Assembly (NCBI GenBank): GCA_045598345.1
Contig: JAZLLX010000029.1
Coordinates: 1-10,502, forward strand
Source: Phascolarctobacterium_B sp045598345
GTDB lineage: Bacteria > Bacillota > Negativicutes > Acidaminococcales > Acidaminococcaceae
Length of the DNA: 10,502 nucleotides
Direction of reading: 5' to 3'
The position numbers were made by a program, and so were the translations under genes. Under the pieces are notes generated by a model. That model was not told where the DNA came from. It was given only the letters and a program-made list of their open reading frames with translations, and ran no database searches. Positions within the stretch are counted from its first letter, which is position 1. Each line of letters begins with the position of its first letter. Below are positions 1 through 6,604 of the stretch, piece by piece.

Positions 1-39
1 CCCAACTCTCACTATGAGATTGAGCGTATAAAAAAATAA
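1..39 (+). CDS. Possible 3' end of an upstream gene (partial)
   Basis: Reading from the first base gives the tail PNSHYEIERIKK followed by TAA at 37-39. The tail is charged and plausible as a protein C-terminus. The stop lies directly on the left arm of a terminator hairpin (38-60), the usual position for the end of a transcription unit. The next frame is also open until 29-31, so the reading frame is not proven. Twelve codons are too few to identify a product. Confidence 0.4.
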   Translation, partial: PNSHYEIERIKK

Positions 40-60
40 AATAGCAGGAAATGCTATTTT
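38..60 (+). terminator. Rho-independent terminator after the upstream gene
   Basis: A perfect 9-bp stem (38-46 with 52-60, AAAATAGCA / TGCTATTTT) encloses a 5-base loop. The right arm ends in TTTT and is followed by GTTTG, so the U-tract is short and partly supplied by the stem. The matching A-run at 31-41 suggests it could also work on the opposite strand. It separates the left-edge gene from the three-gene operon that follows. Confidence 0.65.
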
Positions 61-198
61 GTTTGTGATGGAAAGTATAAAAATATTTTTCTTCATTATA
101 TATAATAGACATGAGTTTTGATTTTACAACCAAAAAGGGAAGTAAATTTATAATTGCAGAATTAAATATAGTTTTTGTTTTATTTGGTGTGGATTTTG

Positions 199-207
199 TG
201 GTATAAT
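199..207 (+). promoter_or_regulatory. Extended -10 promoter of the three-gene operon
   Basis: TGGTATAAT at 199-207 is a consensus TATAAT box preceded by the TGn extension. The hexamer 17 bases upstream (TTTATT, 179-184) is a poor -35 match, as is common for extended -10 promoters. Transcription would start around 214, leaving a leader of about 30 bases before the start codon at 244. I see no clear operator palindrome around it. Confidence 0.6.
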
Positions 208-230
208 TAAAAATAACTAAAGTATTCATT

Positions 231-235
231 GGAGG
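231..235 (+). promoter_or_regulatory. Ribosome binding site that fixes the start of gene 1
   Basis: GGAGG lies 8 bases before the ATG at 244. The frame could be opened at a TTG at 229, but that codon precedes and overlaps the codons containing GGAGG and has no ribosome binding site of its own. The ATG at 244 is therefore the better start. Confidence 0.8.
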
Positions 236-243
236 TTAATAAA

Positions 244-2757
244 ATGGAAAAACAGCCAACATATTTAGAAAAAGCAATAAAAGACGGATATGCGTTTATT
301 TCGGGGAACGGTAATAAAGAAAAAATAACCTATGTTACATCGGATAACCATAGTGAAAATTATGTTGACCCTGAAGAAAAAGTCCGTGCAGAGTTTTGGG
401 CGGAGTTGATTTACAAATATGAATATCCTGTTAATAGAATTAAAGTTGAGGTTGTTGTTCCTGACCGTCTGCCTACTGATAGGGCGGATATTGTTGTATT
501 TTCGGATGATGAATGTAAAAGACCTTATATCGTTGTTGAGTGTAAGAAAGACGGTGTAACAGATGCGGAGTTTTCCCAAGCGATTGAACAAGGTGTAGGC
601 AATGCCACTTGGGTTAAATTACGTGCTGAATATGTTGTTATTGTGGCAGGTGCTACCCGGCGTGTTCTTGATGTTTCAAACAAATATGGTGCTTTTGAAC
701 GTGAAGAAAATATATTGGCTGATTTGCCAAAAACTTATGGGAAACCGCAGGAATATCGTTTTTATAAAGGCGGCGACAATGATATTAAACCTGTATCCCG
801 TGAAGATTTGATAGTTGCCATTAAAAAGTGCCATCAAACACTTTGGGGCGGTGGGAGGATGTCCCCGCCTACGGCTTTTGGCGAACTTTGCAAATTGATT
901 TTTGTAAAAATAAGCGATGAACAAAAACCACGCAAAAAAGGCGAGGCATATCAATTTCAAATTAAAACCCATGAATCTTCCTCAAAATTGGCAGAACGGA
1001 TTAACGCATTGTATGATGAACAGAAAAAAAGAGACCCTGAAGTATTTACGGAATCAATTAAAGTGGATGACCGTGTTTTGCGTACGGTTGTTTCTCATTT
1101 GGAATCAATCAATTTGAATAAAACCGACCTTGATGTTAAAGGTGTGGCTTTTGAACAATTTATGGACGGATTTTTCAAGGGGGATTTTGGACAATATTTT
1201 ACCCCACGTCCGATTATTGAATTTATTGTTAAAATGCTGAAACCTGAAAATGATTGGGATGTGCTTGACCCTGCCTGCGGTTCGGGCGGATTTTTACTTC
1301 ATGCTTTGGACTATATGCGAAATCAGGCAAAAGAATATTATGAAGAAAAATCAAACGACTGCTATAAATATTGGCATAATTTTGCTTCCCAGCATTTGTT
1401 TGGTATTGAGATTAATGATGAAATTGCCCGTGTAGCCAAAATGAATATGATTGTCCATGATGACGGACACACCAATGTTATCAGTCATGATGCGTTGGCT
1501 GACATTAGCAAAATGTATGAGCATAATCATGGCTTTAAGCAAGATAGATTTGATTTGATTTTAACTAATCCGCCCTTTGGGGCAACGATTAACTTGGCGG
1601 AAAGCCCTTATTTGGCTAACTATGAATTGGGGAATAAAGTTGATGCTAAAGGCAAAGCAAAACCAAGAAAAAATCAGAGTTCAGAAGTTTTATTTATTGA
1701 ACGAATTTGGGAATTTTTGAAAGAGGGAACGGGCAAGGCGGCTATTATTCTGCCGGACGGAATTTTGACTAACAGCACATCCCAATATGTGAGAGATTTT
1801 ATTTTAGAGAAATTTCAGTTGTTGGCAGTAGTGAGTTTGCCGCAATGTGCCTTTGCCCATTTTGGGGCAGGGGTCAAGGCATCCATTATTTTTGTGCGGA
1901 AACGTTCCAAAAAAGAAGTTCCTGACGAAAACGAAACTATTTTTATGGCTGCCCCTGAATTGATTGGCTATGATGCTACTGGCAGGGAAACAAAATCACA
2001 GTTAGAGGAAATAATAAAGAAGTTTGAGGAATTTCAAAAGGACGCAATAATGCGTGAAAACCGCTCTATAGAAGAAAAATTTTTGTGGAACAAAGCAACT
2101 GGTGAGATTGGGAAAGTAGTAAAGTTAAAGCAGATAGATGGAGTAATTGATGCAAAACGGTATATGGTTAAGCAATATCATTTTACTTTCACTCTTTCTG
2201 ATATTTGTGATATTGTGAAGGAAAAAGTAAATGTATTGTTATACGATACCGAAATAGTTGATTGGATAAGGATAGACGACTTAAGTAATGATCCTATAGA
2301 TATTGAGGTGGTACGTACACAATCTGCTAATGAGATGGATGGTAGTTTTTTTGTAGTGCAGGAAGGTGATATTTTAGTTGCTCGTCTTGGACCAACTATT
2401 TTAAATCAGAAAATTGTTATGGTTAGACAAATAGAACGTACTACATTAGCATCAGCAGAATTTTTAGTATTACGGTGTAAGAATGGTTACAATGCAGAGG
2501 CGGTAATGGCAGTCCTGAAAACGGACTACTATAAAAACTTAATGTATTCACATGCTCGTGGTTCAACGCCAAGTAGGTATAGATTGAATAGGGAAGATGC
2601 ACTCAATTTGTCTTTTCCTGATATTACTATGTTACAAGAAAAAATAGCAAAACAAGCGGTGGATGTAAGAAACAAAGTAAAAGCGTTACGACAAGAAGCA
2701 GAAAAGGAATGGGCAGAGGCAAAAGTACAATTTGAAAAAGAGTTGTTGGAGGAATAA
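244..2757 (+). CDS. Single-chain restriction-modification protein: HsdR-like nuclease domain, N6-adenine methylase and HsdS-like target recognition domain
   Basis: An 837-residue protein with three recognisable parts. Residues 1 to about 165 resemble the HsdR N-terminal domain (HSDR_N type) and show a PD-(D/E)xK pattern: D82 in RADIVVF, then E99-C-K101, with a downstream Q116. Residues about 165-600 are an HsdM-type methylase: GQYFTPR at 316-322, SAM-binding DPACGSGGF at 342-350 and catalytic NPPF at 442-445. Residues about 645-795 look like one HsdS target recognition domain, with GDILVARLG at 708-716, followed by a charged, probably coiled-coil tail (about 800-837). From family knowledge the methylase should make N6-methyladenine; that the first domain cuts DNA is inferred. 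The architecture resembles type IIG (R-M-S) enzymes rather than a separate-subunit type I system, and no hsdR or hsdS gene is nearby. First gene of the operon. A modification enzyme with a non-cutting N-terminal domain is the alternative. Confidence 0.88.
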   Translation: MEKQPTYLEKAIKDGYAFISGNGNKEKITYVTSDNHSENYVDPEEKVRAEFWAELIYKYEYPVNRIKVEVVVPDRLPTDRADIVVFSDDECKRPYIVVECKKDGVTDAEFSQAIEQGVGNATWVKLRAEYVVIVAGATRRVLDVSNKYGAFEREENILADLPKTYGKPQEYRFYKGGDNDIKPVSREDLIVAIKKCHQTLWGGGRMSPPTAFGELCKLIFVKISDEQKPRKKGEAYQFQIKTHESSSKLAERINALYDEQKKRDPEVFTESIKVDDRVLRTVVSHLESINLNKTDLDVKGVAFEQFMDGFFKGDFGQYFTPRPIIEFIVKMLKPENDWDVLDPACGSGGFLLHALDYMRNQAKEYYEEKSNDCYKYWHNFASQHLFGIEINDEIARVAKMNMIVHDDGHTNVISHDALADISKMYEHNHGFKQDRFDLILTNPPFGATINLAESPYLANYELGNKVDAKGKAKPRKNQSSEVLFIERIWEFLKEGTGKAAIILPDGILTNSTSQYVRDFILEKFQLLAVVSLPQCAFAHFGAGVKASIIFVRKRSKKEVPDENETIFMAAPELIGYDATGRETKSQLEEIIKKFEEFQKDAIMRENRSIEEKFLWNKATGEIGKVVKLKQIDGVIDAKRYMVKQYHFTFTLSDICDIVKEKVNVLLYDTEIVDWIRIDDLSNDPIDIEVVRTQSANEMDGSFFVVQEGDILVARLGPTILNQKIVMVRQIERTTLASAEFLVLRCKNGYNAEAVMAVLKTDYYKNLMYSHARGSTPSRYRLNREDALNLSFPDITMLQEKIAKQAVDVRNKVKALRQEAEKEWAEAKVQFEKELLEE

Positions 2758-2759
2758 TT

Positions 2760-4319
2760 ATGAGTATGGGAAGATTGGCAAAGACAAGAGATGTTATCAA
2801 TGGAATTTTAGAAAATTGTTTTGATGGAATTTACATTATTCGTGGGTATGTTTCATCAAAACTTATCGCTAAGTTATCCAAAATTAATGATGATTATCAG
2901 CGAAAACCTGATGATGGTCAAATCAAGAAAATTGTTGAATTTTTGAATAATAATTCAGATATAAAGTTTATGCCGGAAGTTGTTCTTTCATATGATTGTT
3001 CTAACTTAAGGCAGATAAAAGTGGGGAAACCAAGTTTTAAGGATTCAGTAGATAATTTTTATGATGCGGCATGTGATAGTAAAGAATTAATTTGGAAAGA
3101 TGAAAAAAATGGGATAAAATTTCAGAGAAAATTAGGTAGTGATTCTGCATATAAGATTATAAAAATAGTTATTCAGTATTCAGATGGGAGTTTGAAATTA
3201 ATGCCGCCATTTAAACCATTTGTGAGAATTGATGGTAATCATCGTATTTTAGCATTTGAAGAAACCAAAAAGGATTTTCTTATTCCTTATTGCATTATTC
3301 TCAATACTAGTGATACTGATAATGGACTTAAAAAATTTGAAATGGAAATATTTCATAATGTAAATGGTAAGGTACGTCCTTTAAGCAGTTCTGAATTAAG
3401 CAGAGGATTATTTGAATTTTTTACCCCTGATGAATTGCAGGCACGCTTTGGAATTGAATATAGAGTAGTACAAGAATTTCTTAAAACAAATGAAACAAAT
3501 AAAGAATTACCCTTTGAAAATTTGAAAGAGTTTCAATCAGATATTCCTAATATTTTAGTTTTCTTGGTAAGATTGTTGGGCATGGAAAAATGGAACATGA
3601 GTAGTCAGGATATTTTTAATGTGTTAGGAAAATTAAATTACAAATATTTTGATGAACATAAGGAACTTCGTAACTGTAAAAATAAATCAGCATTAATTCC
3701 ATTTTTTTATTTTTGTTATCTTGATATGAAAGACGAGAAAATAGTAAATACAAAAATTGAAGCATATATTAGTTGGTTTGTTAAAAATAAGTTATATGAT
3801 ATAGAAAAATTTGATCCGCAAAGCATGATAGATGTGTTTAATGCTTTATATGCCATTCGCAGAAAACAAATATTTGTTGCAATGCCTTTTGACGAGAAAT
3901 TAGAGTTTGTTTTTACTGCAATTTGTGAGGTTGTAAAAAAAATTAATGAGGAGAAAGGTTTGGAGTTACCTACCCCTCAACGAGTTGATAAGCAGATAAA
4001 GGGAGTTTCGTATTGTATAACAGATGAAATTATGGATTGTATAAAAAATGCTGGACTTGTAATAGCGGATTTAAGTTGTGCCAATGGAAATGTTTATTAT
4101 GAAGCGGGAGTTGCAGAAGGAATTTTACAAGGTAAATTAGAACCATCAGCAAAAACTTTATATATAATCAGTAATCCTGAAAATCCGGATAAACCGTTTG
4201 AAGCAGTTAAGTTTGATTTGAAAGATCACAAAATAATTGATTATGCTAATGATGGAAATAAAATAGAGGAATTTAAAGAAAAATTGGAAAAAGAACTAAT
4301 AGCGTTTTATGAAATATAA
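2760..4319 (+). CDS. DGQHR/ParB-like domain fused to a nucleoside-deoxyribosyltransferase/TIR-like domain
   Basis: A 519-residue protein with no signal peptide or membrane segment. The N-terminal part (about 20-210) contains DDYQRKPDDGQIKKIVEFL and the core DGNHR at 158-162. This matches the DGQHR/DndB and DUF262-like branch of the ParB fold, with N in place of the usual Q. Residues about 210-365 are mostly helical and unrecognised. Residues 370-519 form an NDT/TIR-like alpha/beta domain: strand IFVAMPFDE at 371-379, then VIADLS at 434-439 and NVYYEAG at 444-450, where E448 sits at the position of the family's catalytic glutamate. By family analogy it may cleave the glycosidic bond of a nucleotide such as NAD, or bind a nucleotide signal; neither is shown. 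GGAGGA at 2748-2753 gives a 6-base spacer. The gene starts 2 bases after gene 1 stops, so the two are probably translated from one transcript. The DGQHR-like half may sense DNA or regulate the system, as DndB does in phosphorothioation operons, but no dnd genes are present here. Confidence 0.8.
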   Translation: MSMGRLAKTRDVINGILENCFDGIYIIRGYVSSKLIAKLSKINDDYQRKPDDGQIKKIVEFLNNNSDIKFMPEVVLSYDCSNLRQIKVGKPSFKDSVDNFYDAACDSKELIWKDEKNGIKFQRKLGSDSAYKIIKIVIQYSDGSLKLMPPFKPFVRIDGNHRILAFEETKKDFLIPYCIILNTSDTDNGLKKFEMEIFHNVNGKVRPLSSSELSRGLFEFFTPDELQARFGIEYRVVQEFLKTNETNKELPFENLKEFQSDIPNILVFLVRLLGMEKWNMSSQDIFNVLGKLNYKYFDEHKELRNCKNKSALIPFFYFCYLDMKDEKIVNTKIEAYISWFVKNKLYDIEKFDPQSMIDVFNALYAIRRKQIFVAMPFDEKLEFVFTAICEVVKKINEEKGLELPTPQRVDKQIKGVSYCITDEIMDCIKNAGLVIADLSCANGNVYYEAGVAEGILQGKLEPSAKTLYIISNPENPDKPFEAVKFDLKDHKIIDYANDGNKIEEFKEKLEKELIAFYEI

Positions 4320-4334
4320 CAATGAGGAATTCTA

Positions 4335-5900
4335 ATGCCTATAAGTGTTACACAATATAATTTATTAATTTCTTGTCCAAGCGATGTTCGAGACGAAATT
4401 GATATAATCAAACAAACTGTACAAAGATTCAACGAACAATTTTCTGAAAAATTCAAAATTGTTTTTGTTGTTAGACATTGGAAACAAGATGCTTATCCTG
4501 AAGCAGGGGGTAACCCACAAACATTGCTCAATAAGCAGATTGTGGATAATTGTGATGCAGCAGTAGCAATTTTTTGGACTCGTTTTGGTACGCCAACAGA
4601 AAAATATCAATCTGGCACAGAAGAAGAAATTGCAATAATGCTTGAGTCAAACAAACAAGTATTTATGTATTTTTCTGAAATTCCAACTGACAATGTTGTA
4701 GATAATAAAGAGATTGAAAAAATTAAAGCATATAGAGAAGAATATAGTAAAAATGGGCTTTATGATACTTATTCAACTGTAAAACAGTTTGAGGACTTAT
4801 TTTATAATCATTTGATAAGTTATGCCAAAGAGAAACAAAGGGATTTTGAAGTTAGTCAAAAACGCCAACCAGTACTTAAATTAGTTGGTATTGACGAACA
4901 AAATAATCTGTCAGATGTTGCTAAAATTCAACAATTCAAACCAAAAGGTAAATATTCTGTTGAGGAGCGTATTGACGAGATAAAACAATTGTGTAATGAA
5001 ATAAATGGCATTGACGTATATAGTTCTGATAATGAATATAAAAGGAAAATTTGTACAAGTACTTTGGCGAATAGTACTCTTATGGGGTGCAGTAATCAAG
5101 TAATAAATATTGAAGAAGAAAATAAAAACATAATTAATATTGTTGTTTCTGCATTAAGAATAGAATTAGGTAAAGCGTTCTTTGATTTAGGAACACTCAT
5201 AAAGCAAACAGAATTACCTTTGATGACAAGTAAAATTATAGGAACGGAAGACGAGAGAGAAAAATATGACAAACTTTGCGAATTAACTAAGTTAAGTAAG
5301 TTTTTCATTCAATATGGTTTTGTTTGGACTAAATTTGCAGAAATGAAGTGTCTTAAGTTAGCACTTCAAAATTGTGGTACTGCAATAGATAGAGATATTG
5401 AAGTAAAATTAACAATACCAAAGTCAGCATTAATAACAGTTGAAAAATTTCCCCAGTTTGATAATGAGCAAATGAGATATTTATTACATGATTGTGAGAT
5501 GGATGAGTTATTTGGTATTTCTGCAAATGTGCAATATAACGATTTTTATTCTTCGCAAGAAAACACTACTGGTAATGTATCGCCATATAATGACCCCCTA
5601 ATGGATAAAATGTCTATGGTATTTCGGAAAGAAGTTGATTATACAGAATCCTTTTTCAATAAGCTGAAAGATGTATTTGGTTATTCGGTGTATGAGGCGG
5701 GGGAAGATTATATTTTGAAATTAAATTTTGATTATCCGAAACATAATACAATAGTTGCGTTTCCTTCAATAATCTTTTTAAGAAATGACATAGATACTTT
5801 ATCTTATCAAATCACATCGCAGAACAATGAAGATGTAATTAATGGTGAAATTAAGGTTGTTGCAGATAGTTTTAAGAGTATAGTCATTGGTAATTGCTAA
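4335..5900 (+). CDS. DUF4062-domain protein with an unrecognised C-terminal domain
   Basis: A 521-residue, probably cytosolic protein. The first 120 or so residues match DUF4062: an opening strand LLISCPSDVRDE, HWKQDAYPEAG, DNCDAAVAIFWTRFGTPT (FWTRFGTPT at 80-88) and SGTEEEI at 93-99, then a strand VFMYFS. I place DUF4062 in the same broad TIR/nucleoside-deoxyribosyltransferase fold class as the end of gene 2; the acidic run E96-E98 would carry the catalytic glutamate. Residues about 125-200 are helical and charged. The remainder, about 210-521, is unknown to me; it seems helical up to about 345 and strand-rich after that. GAGGA at 4324-4328 lies 6 bases before the ATG, and only 15 bases separate it from gene 2. 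It is the last gene before a strong terminator. Such proteins often act as effector or adaptor modules of immune systems, so an effector role is likely but inferred. Base composition is very AT-rich, like gene 2. Confidence 0.8.
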   Translation: MPISVTQYNLLISCPSDVRDEIDIIKQTVQRFNEQFSEKFKIVFVVRHWKQDAYPEAGGNPQTLLNKQIVDNCDAAVAIFWTRFGTPTEKYQSGTEEEIAIMLESNKQVFMYFSEIPTDNVVDNKEIEKIKAYREEYSKNGLYDTYSTVKQFEDLFYNHLISYAKEKQRDFEVSQKRQPVLKLVGIDEQNNLSDVAKIQQFKPKGKYSVEERIDEIKQLCNEINGIDVYSSDNEYKRKICTSTLANSTLMGCSNQVINIEEENKNIINIVVSALRIELGKAFFDLGTLIKQTELPLMTSKIIGTEDEREKYDKLCELTKLSKFFIQYGFVWTKFAEMKCLKLALQNCGTAIDRDIEVKLTIPKSALITVEKFPQFDNEQMRYLLHDCEMDELFGISANVQYNDFYSSQENTTGNVSPYNDPLMDKMSMVFRKEVDYTESFFNKLKDVFGYSVYEAGEDYILKLNFDYPKHNTIVAFPSIIFLRNDIDTLSYQITSQNNEDVINGEIKVVADSFKSIVIGNC

Positions 5901-5903
5901 TGT

Positions 5904-5956
5904 GGAATATTATCTAATTTTCCGCTAAAAAAAGCAGGAAAATTAGATAATATTCC
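5904..5956. repeat. 20-bp perfect inverted repeat just after the operon
   Basis: The arms at 5904-5923 and 5937-5956 are exact reverse complements and enclose 13 bases, which themselves hold GCT and AGC able to extend the stem around an A-rich loop. The left arm begins 3 bases after the stop codon of gene 3. The right arm is shared with a second hairpin that is a normal terminator (5928-5965), so two overlapping folds compete for the same bases. Confidence 0.85.
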
Positions 5957-5965
5957 TGCTTTTTT
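5928..5965 (+). terminator. Rho-independent terminator of the three-gene operon, probably bidirectional
   Basis: A 13-bp stem pairs 5928-5940 (six A then GCAGGAA) with 5953-5965 (TTCCTGC then T run) around a 12-base loop. The A-run on one side and T-run on the other make it symmetrical, so it should also terminate transcription from the opposite strand. The alternative 20-bp hairpin at 5904-5956 ends 3 bases before the same T-run and could also terminate. Confidence 0.85.
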
Positions 5966-5993
5966 ATATTGGATGATTTGTGTGTAAGTTCTC

Positions 5994-6066
5994 CGGGCAG
6001 ATTTGTAACCTGTCCGAAGAACAGGCGATAAAATAAGAACATACGGGCGGGTTTGAAACCCGCACC
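5994..6066. repeat. Two diverged copies of a palindromic unit, 50 bases apart
   Basis: The 23-base units at 5994-6016 (core TTTGTAACC) and 6044-6066 (core TTTGAAACC) agree at about 15 of 23 positions when aligned by eye. Each is close to self-complementary: the second contains the perfect palindrome GCGGGTTTGAAACCCGC at 6047-6063. Changes in one arm tend to be matched in the other (GCGGGTTT...AAACCCGC against GCAGATTT...AACCTGTCC), so the hairpin seems conserved more than the bases. Confidence 0.55.
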
Positions 6067-6251
6067 CTACGGGGAAGTTGTAAATTGAAAGTTTATGAAT
6101 GCTTCGCATAATGCAAAAACACCCGTCTGCCCCTGTGTTCCTGTGGGCAGCCACCTTCTTTAGAAAGAGGGAAAGAAGTTAGCATTAAGCGGACAAAGTT
6201 TTCTGCGTAATCCGCACCCCCAGTCGCCCACCGAATAAACTTATCGGCGAC

Positions 6252-6273
6252 AGCCCCCGCAAAGGCGGGGGCT
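6252..6273. repeat. Strong GC hairpin within the repeat cluster
   Basis: AGCCCCCGC at 6252-6260 pairs perfectly with GCGGGGGCT at 6265-6273 around the loop AAAG. No T-run follows on either strand, so it is not a standard intrinsic terminator. It lies immediately after the GTCGCC/GGCGAC hairpin (6223-6251), giving two adjacent stem-loops. Confidence 0.7.
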
Positions 6274-6316
6274 ACTCGTGTTCCTGCAATTTGATATTTA
6301 ATCACAGGAACTTTTT

Positions 6317-6551
6317 ACCATAACTTTAAGTTTTAAGATTTTAACTTTTAACTAAAACTCCCTATACATACAAAACGGAAAAAAATTTGCTACATACCAA
6401 ATTTGTCCATTGTTATTTGCTAAAATACAATCAAAATTAGTTGTTGCAAGAGATGTGATTATGGGAAATGAAAGGTTATAAATTGCGGTGGATTAGGTGC
6501 TATGTTTCAAAAAAGAAAGGTATGACTGATAGATAGCAAGTTGTTTTGTTC
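6317..6551. other. AT-rich intergenic stretch with no gene seen
   Basis: This segment joins the repeat cluster to the addB promoter. It begins with low-complexity runs of TTAAG, TTTAA and TTAACT words (6317-6360) containing a weak AGTTTTA...TAAAACT inverted pair. I found no open frame of useful length with a ribosome binding site on either strand, and no tRNA or riboswitch-like structure. It may be upstream promoter DNA of addB. Confidence 0.5.
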
Positions 6552-6580
6552 TTGCAGAGATTGATTAAATGTAGTATATT
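6552..6580 (+). promoter_or_regulatory. Sigma-70/sigma-A type promoter of addBA
   Basis: TTGCAG at 6552-6557 and TATATT at 6575-6580 are separated by the ideal 17 bases. Transcription would begin near 6587, a leader of fewer than 20 bases before the start codon at 6605. This gives addBA its own promoter, independent of the upstream cassette and its terminator. Confidence 0.65.
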
Positions 6581-6604
6581 TATAAGATATGAGAGGTAAA
6601 CTTT

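Larger units (their letters stand above)
5990..6316. repeat. GC-rich cluster of small palindromes (non-coding repeat mosaic)
   Basis: This stretch is strikingly richer in G and C than both flanks and contains at least six inverted repeats in about 325 bases. They include related palindromes at 5994-6016 and 6044-6066, CTGCCC...GGGCAG near 6127-6150, GCGGA (6189-6193) with TCCGC (6211-6215), GTCGCC (6223-6228) with GGCGAC (6246-6251), a 9-bp GC hairpin at 6252-6273, and GTTCCTG (6280-6286) with CAGGAAC (6305-6311) followed by five T. It resembles the dispersed palindromic intergenic repeats found in many copies in some bacterial genomes. Short open frames on the minus strand here have no convincing start signals and look like translated repeat. 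I cannot show other copies from one window. Confidence 0.6.

Noticed and set aside
111..206. A 31-codon open frame starting ATG after a TATAAT at 101-106
   Set aside because: There is no ribosome binding site before the ATG and no usable -35 for the TATAAT. The stop codon is formed by the -10 box of the operon promoter. It is probably non-coding leader DNA.
229..243. Upstream TTG start for gene 1
   Set aside because: The five extra codons contain the GGAGG ribosome binding site itself; the ATG at 244 has the right spacing from it.
2760..4319. Part of a Dnd phosphorothioation system
   Set aside because: Only the DGQHR-like domain recalls DndB. No DndA, DndC, DndD or DndE motifs occur in the window, and the neighbouring modification gene is an N6-methylase.
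5897..6305. Overlapping minus-strand open frames of 85 and 70 codons between the two operons
   Set aside because: They run through the palindrome cluster and the terminator, lack convincing ribosome binding sites, and their translations show no recognisable domain. They look like translated repeat.
5990..6316. CRISPR array
   Set aside because: There are palindromes but no regular series of identical direct repeats with unique spacers, and no cas gene.
6444..6482. Second addB promoter using TTGCAA at 6444 and TATAAA near 6477
   Set aside because: The spacing of about 27 bases is far from the 16-18 needed, while 6552-6580 has ideal spacing.
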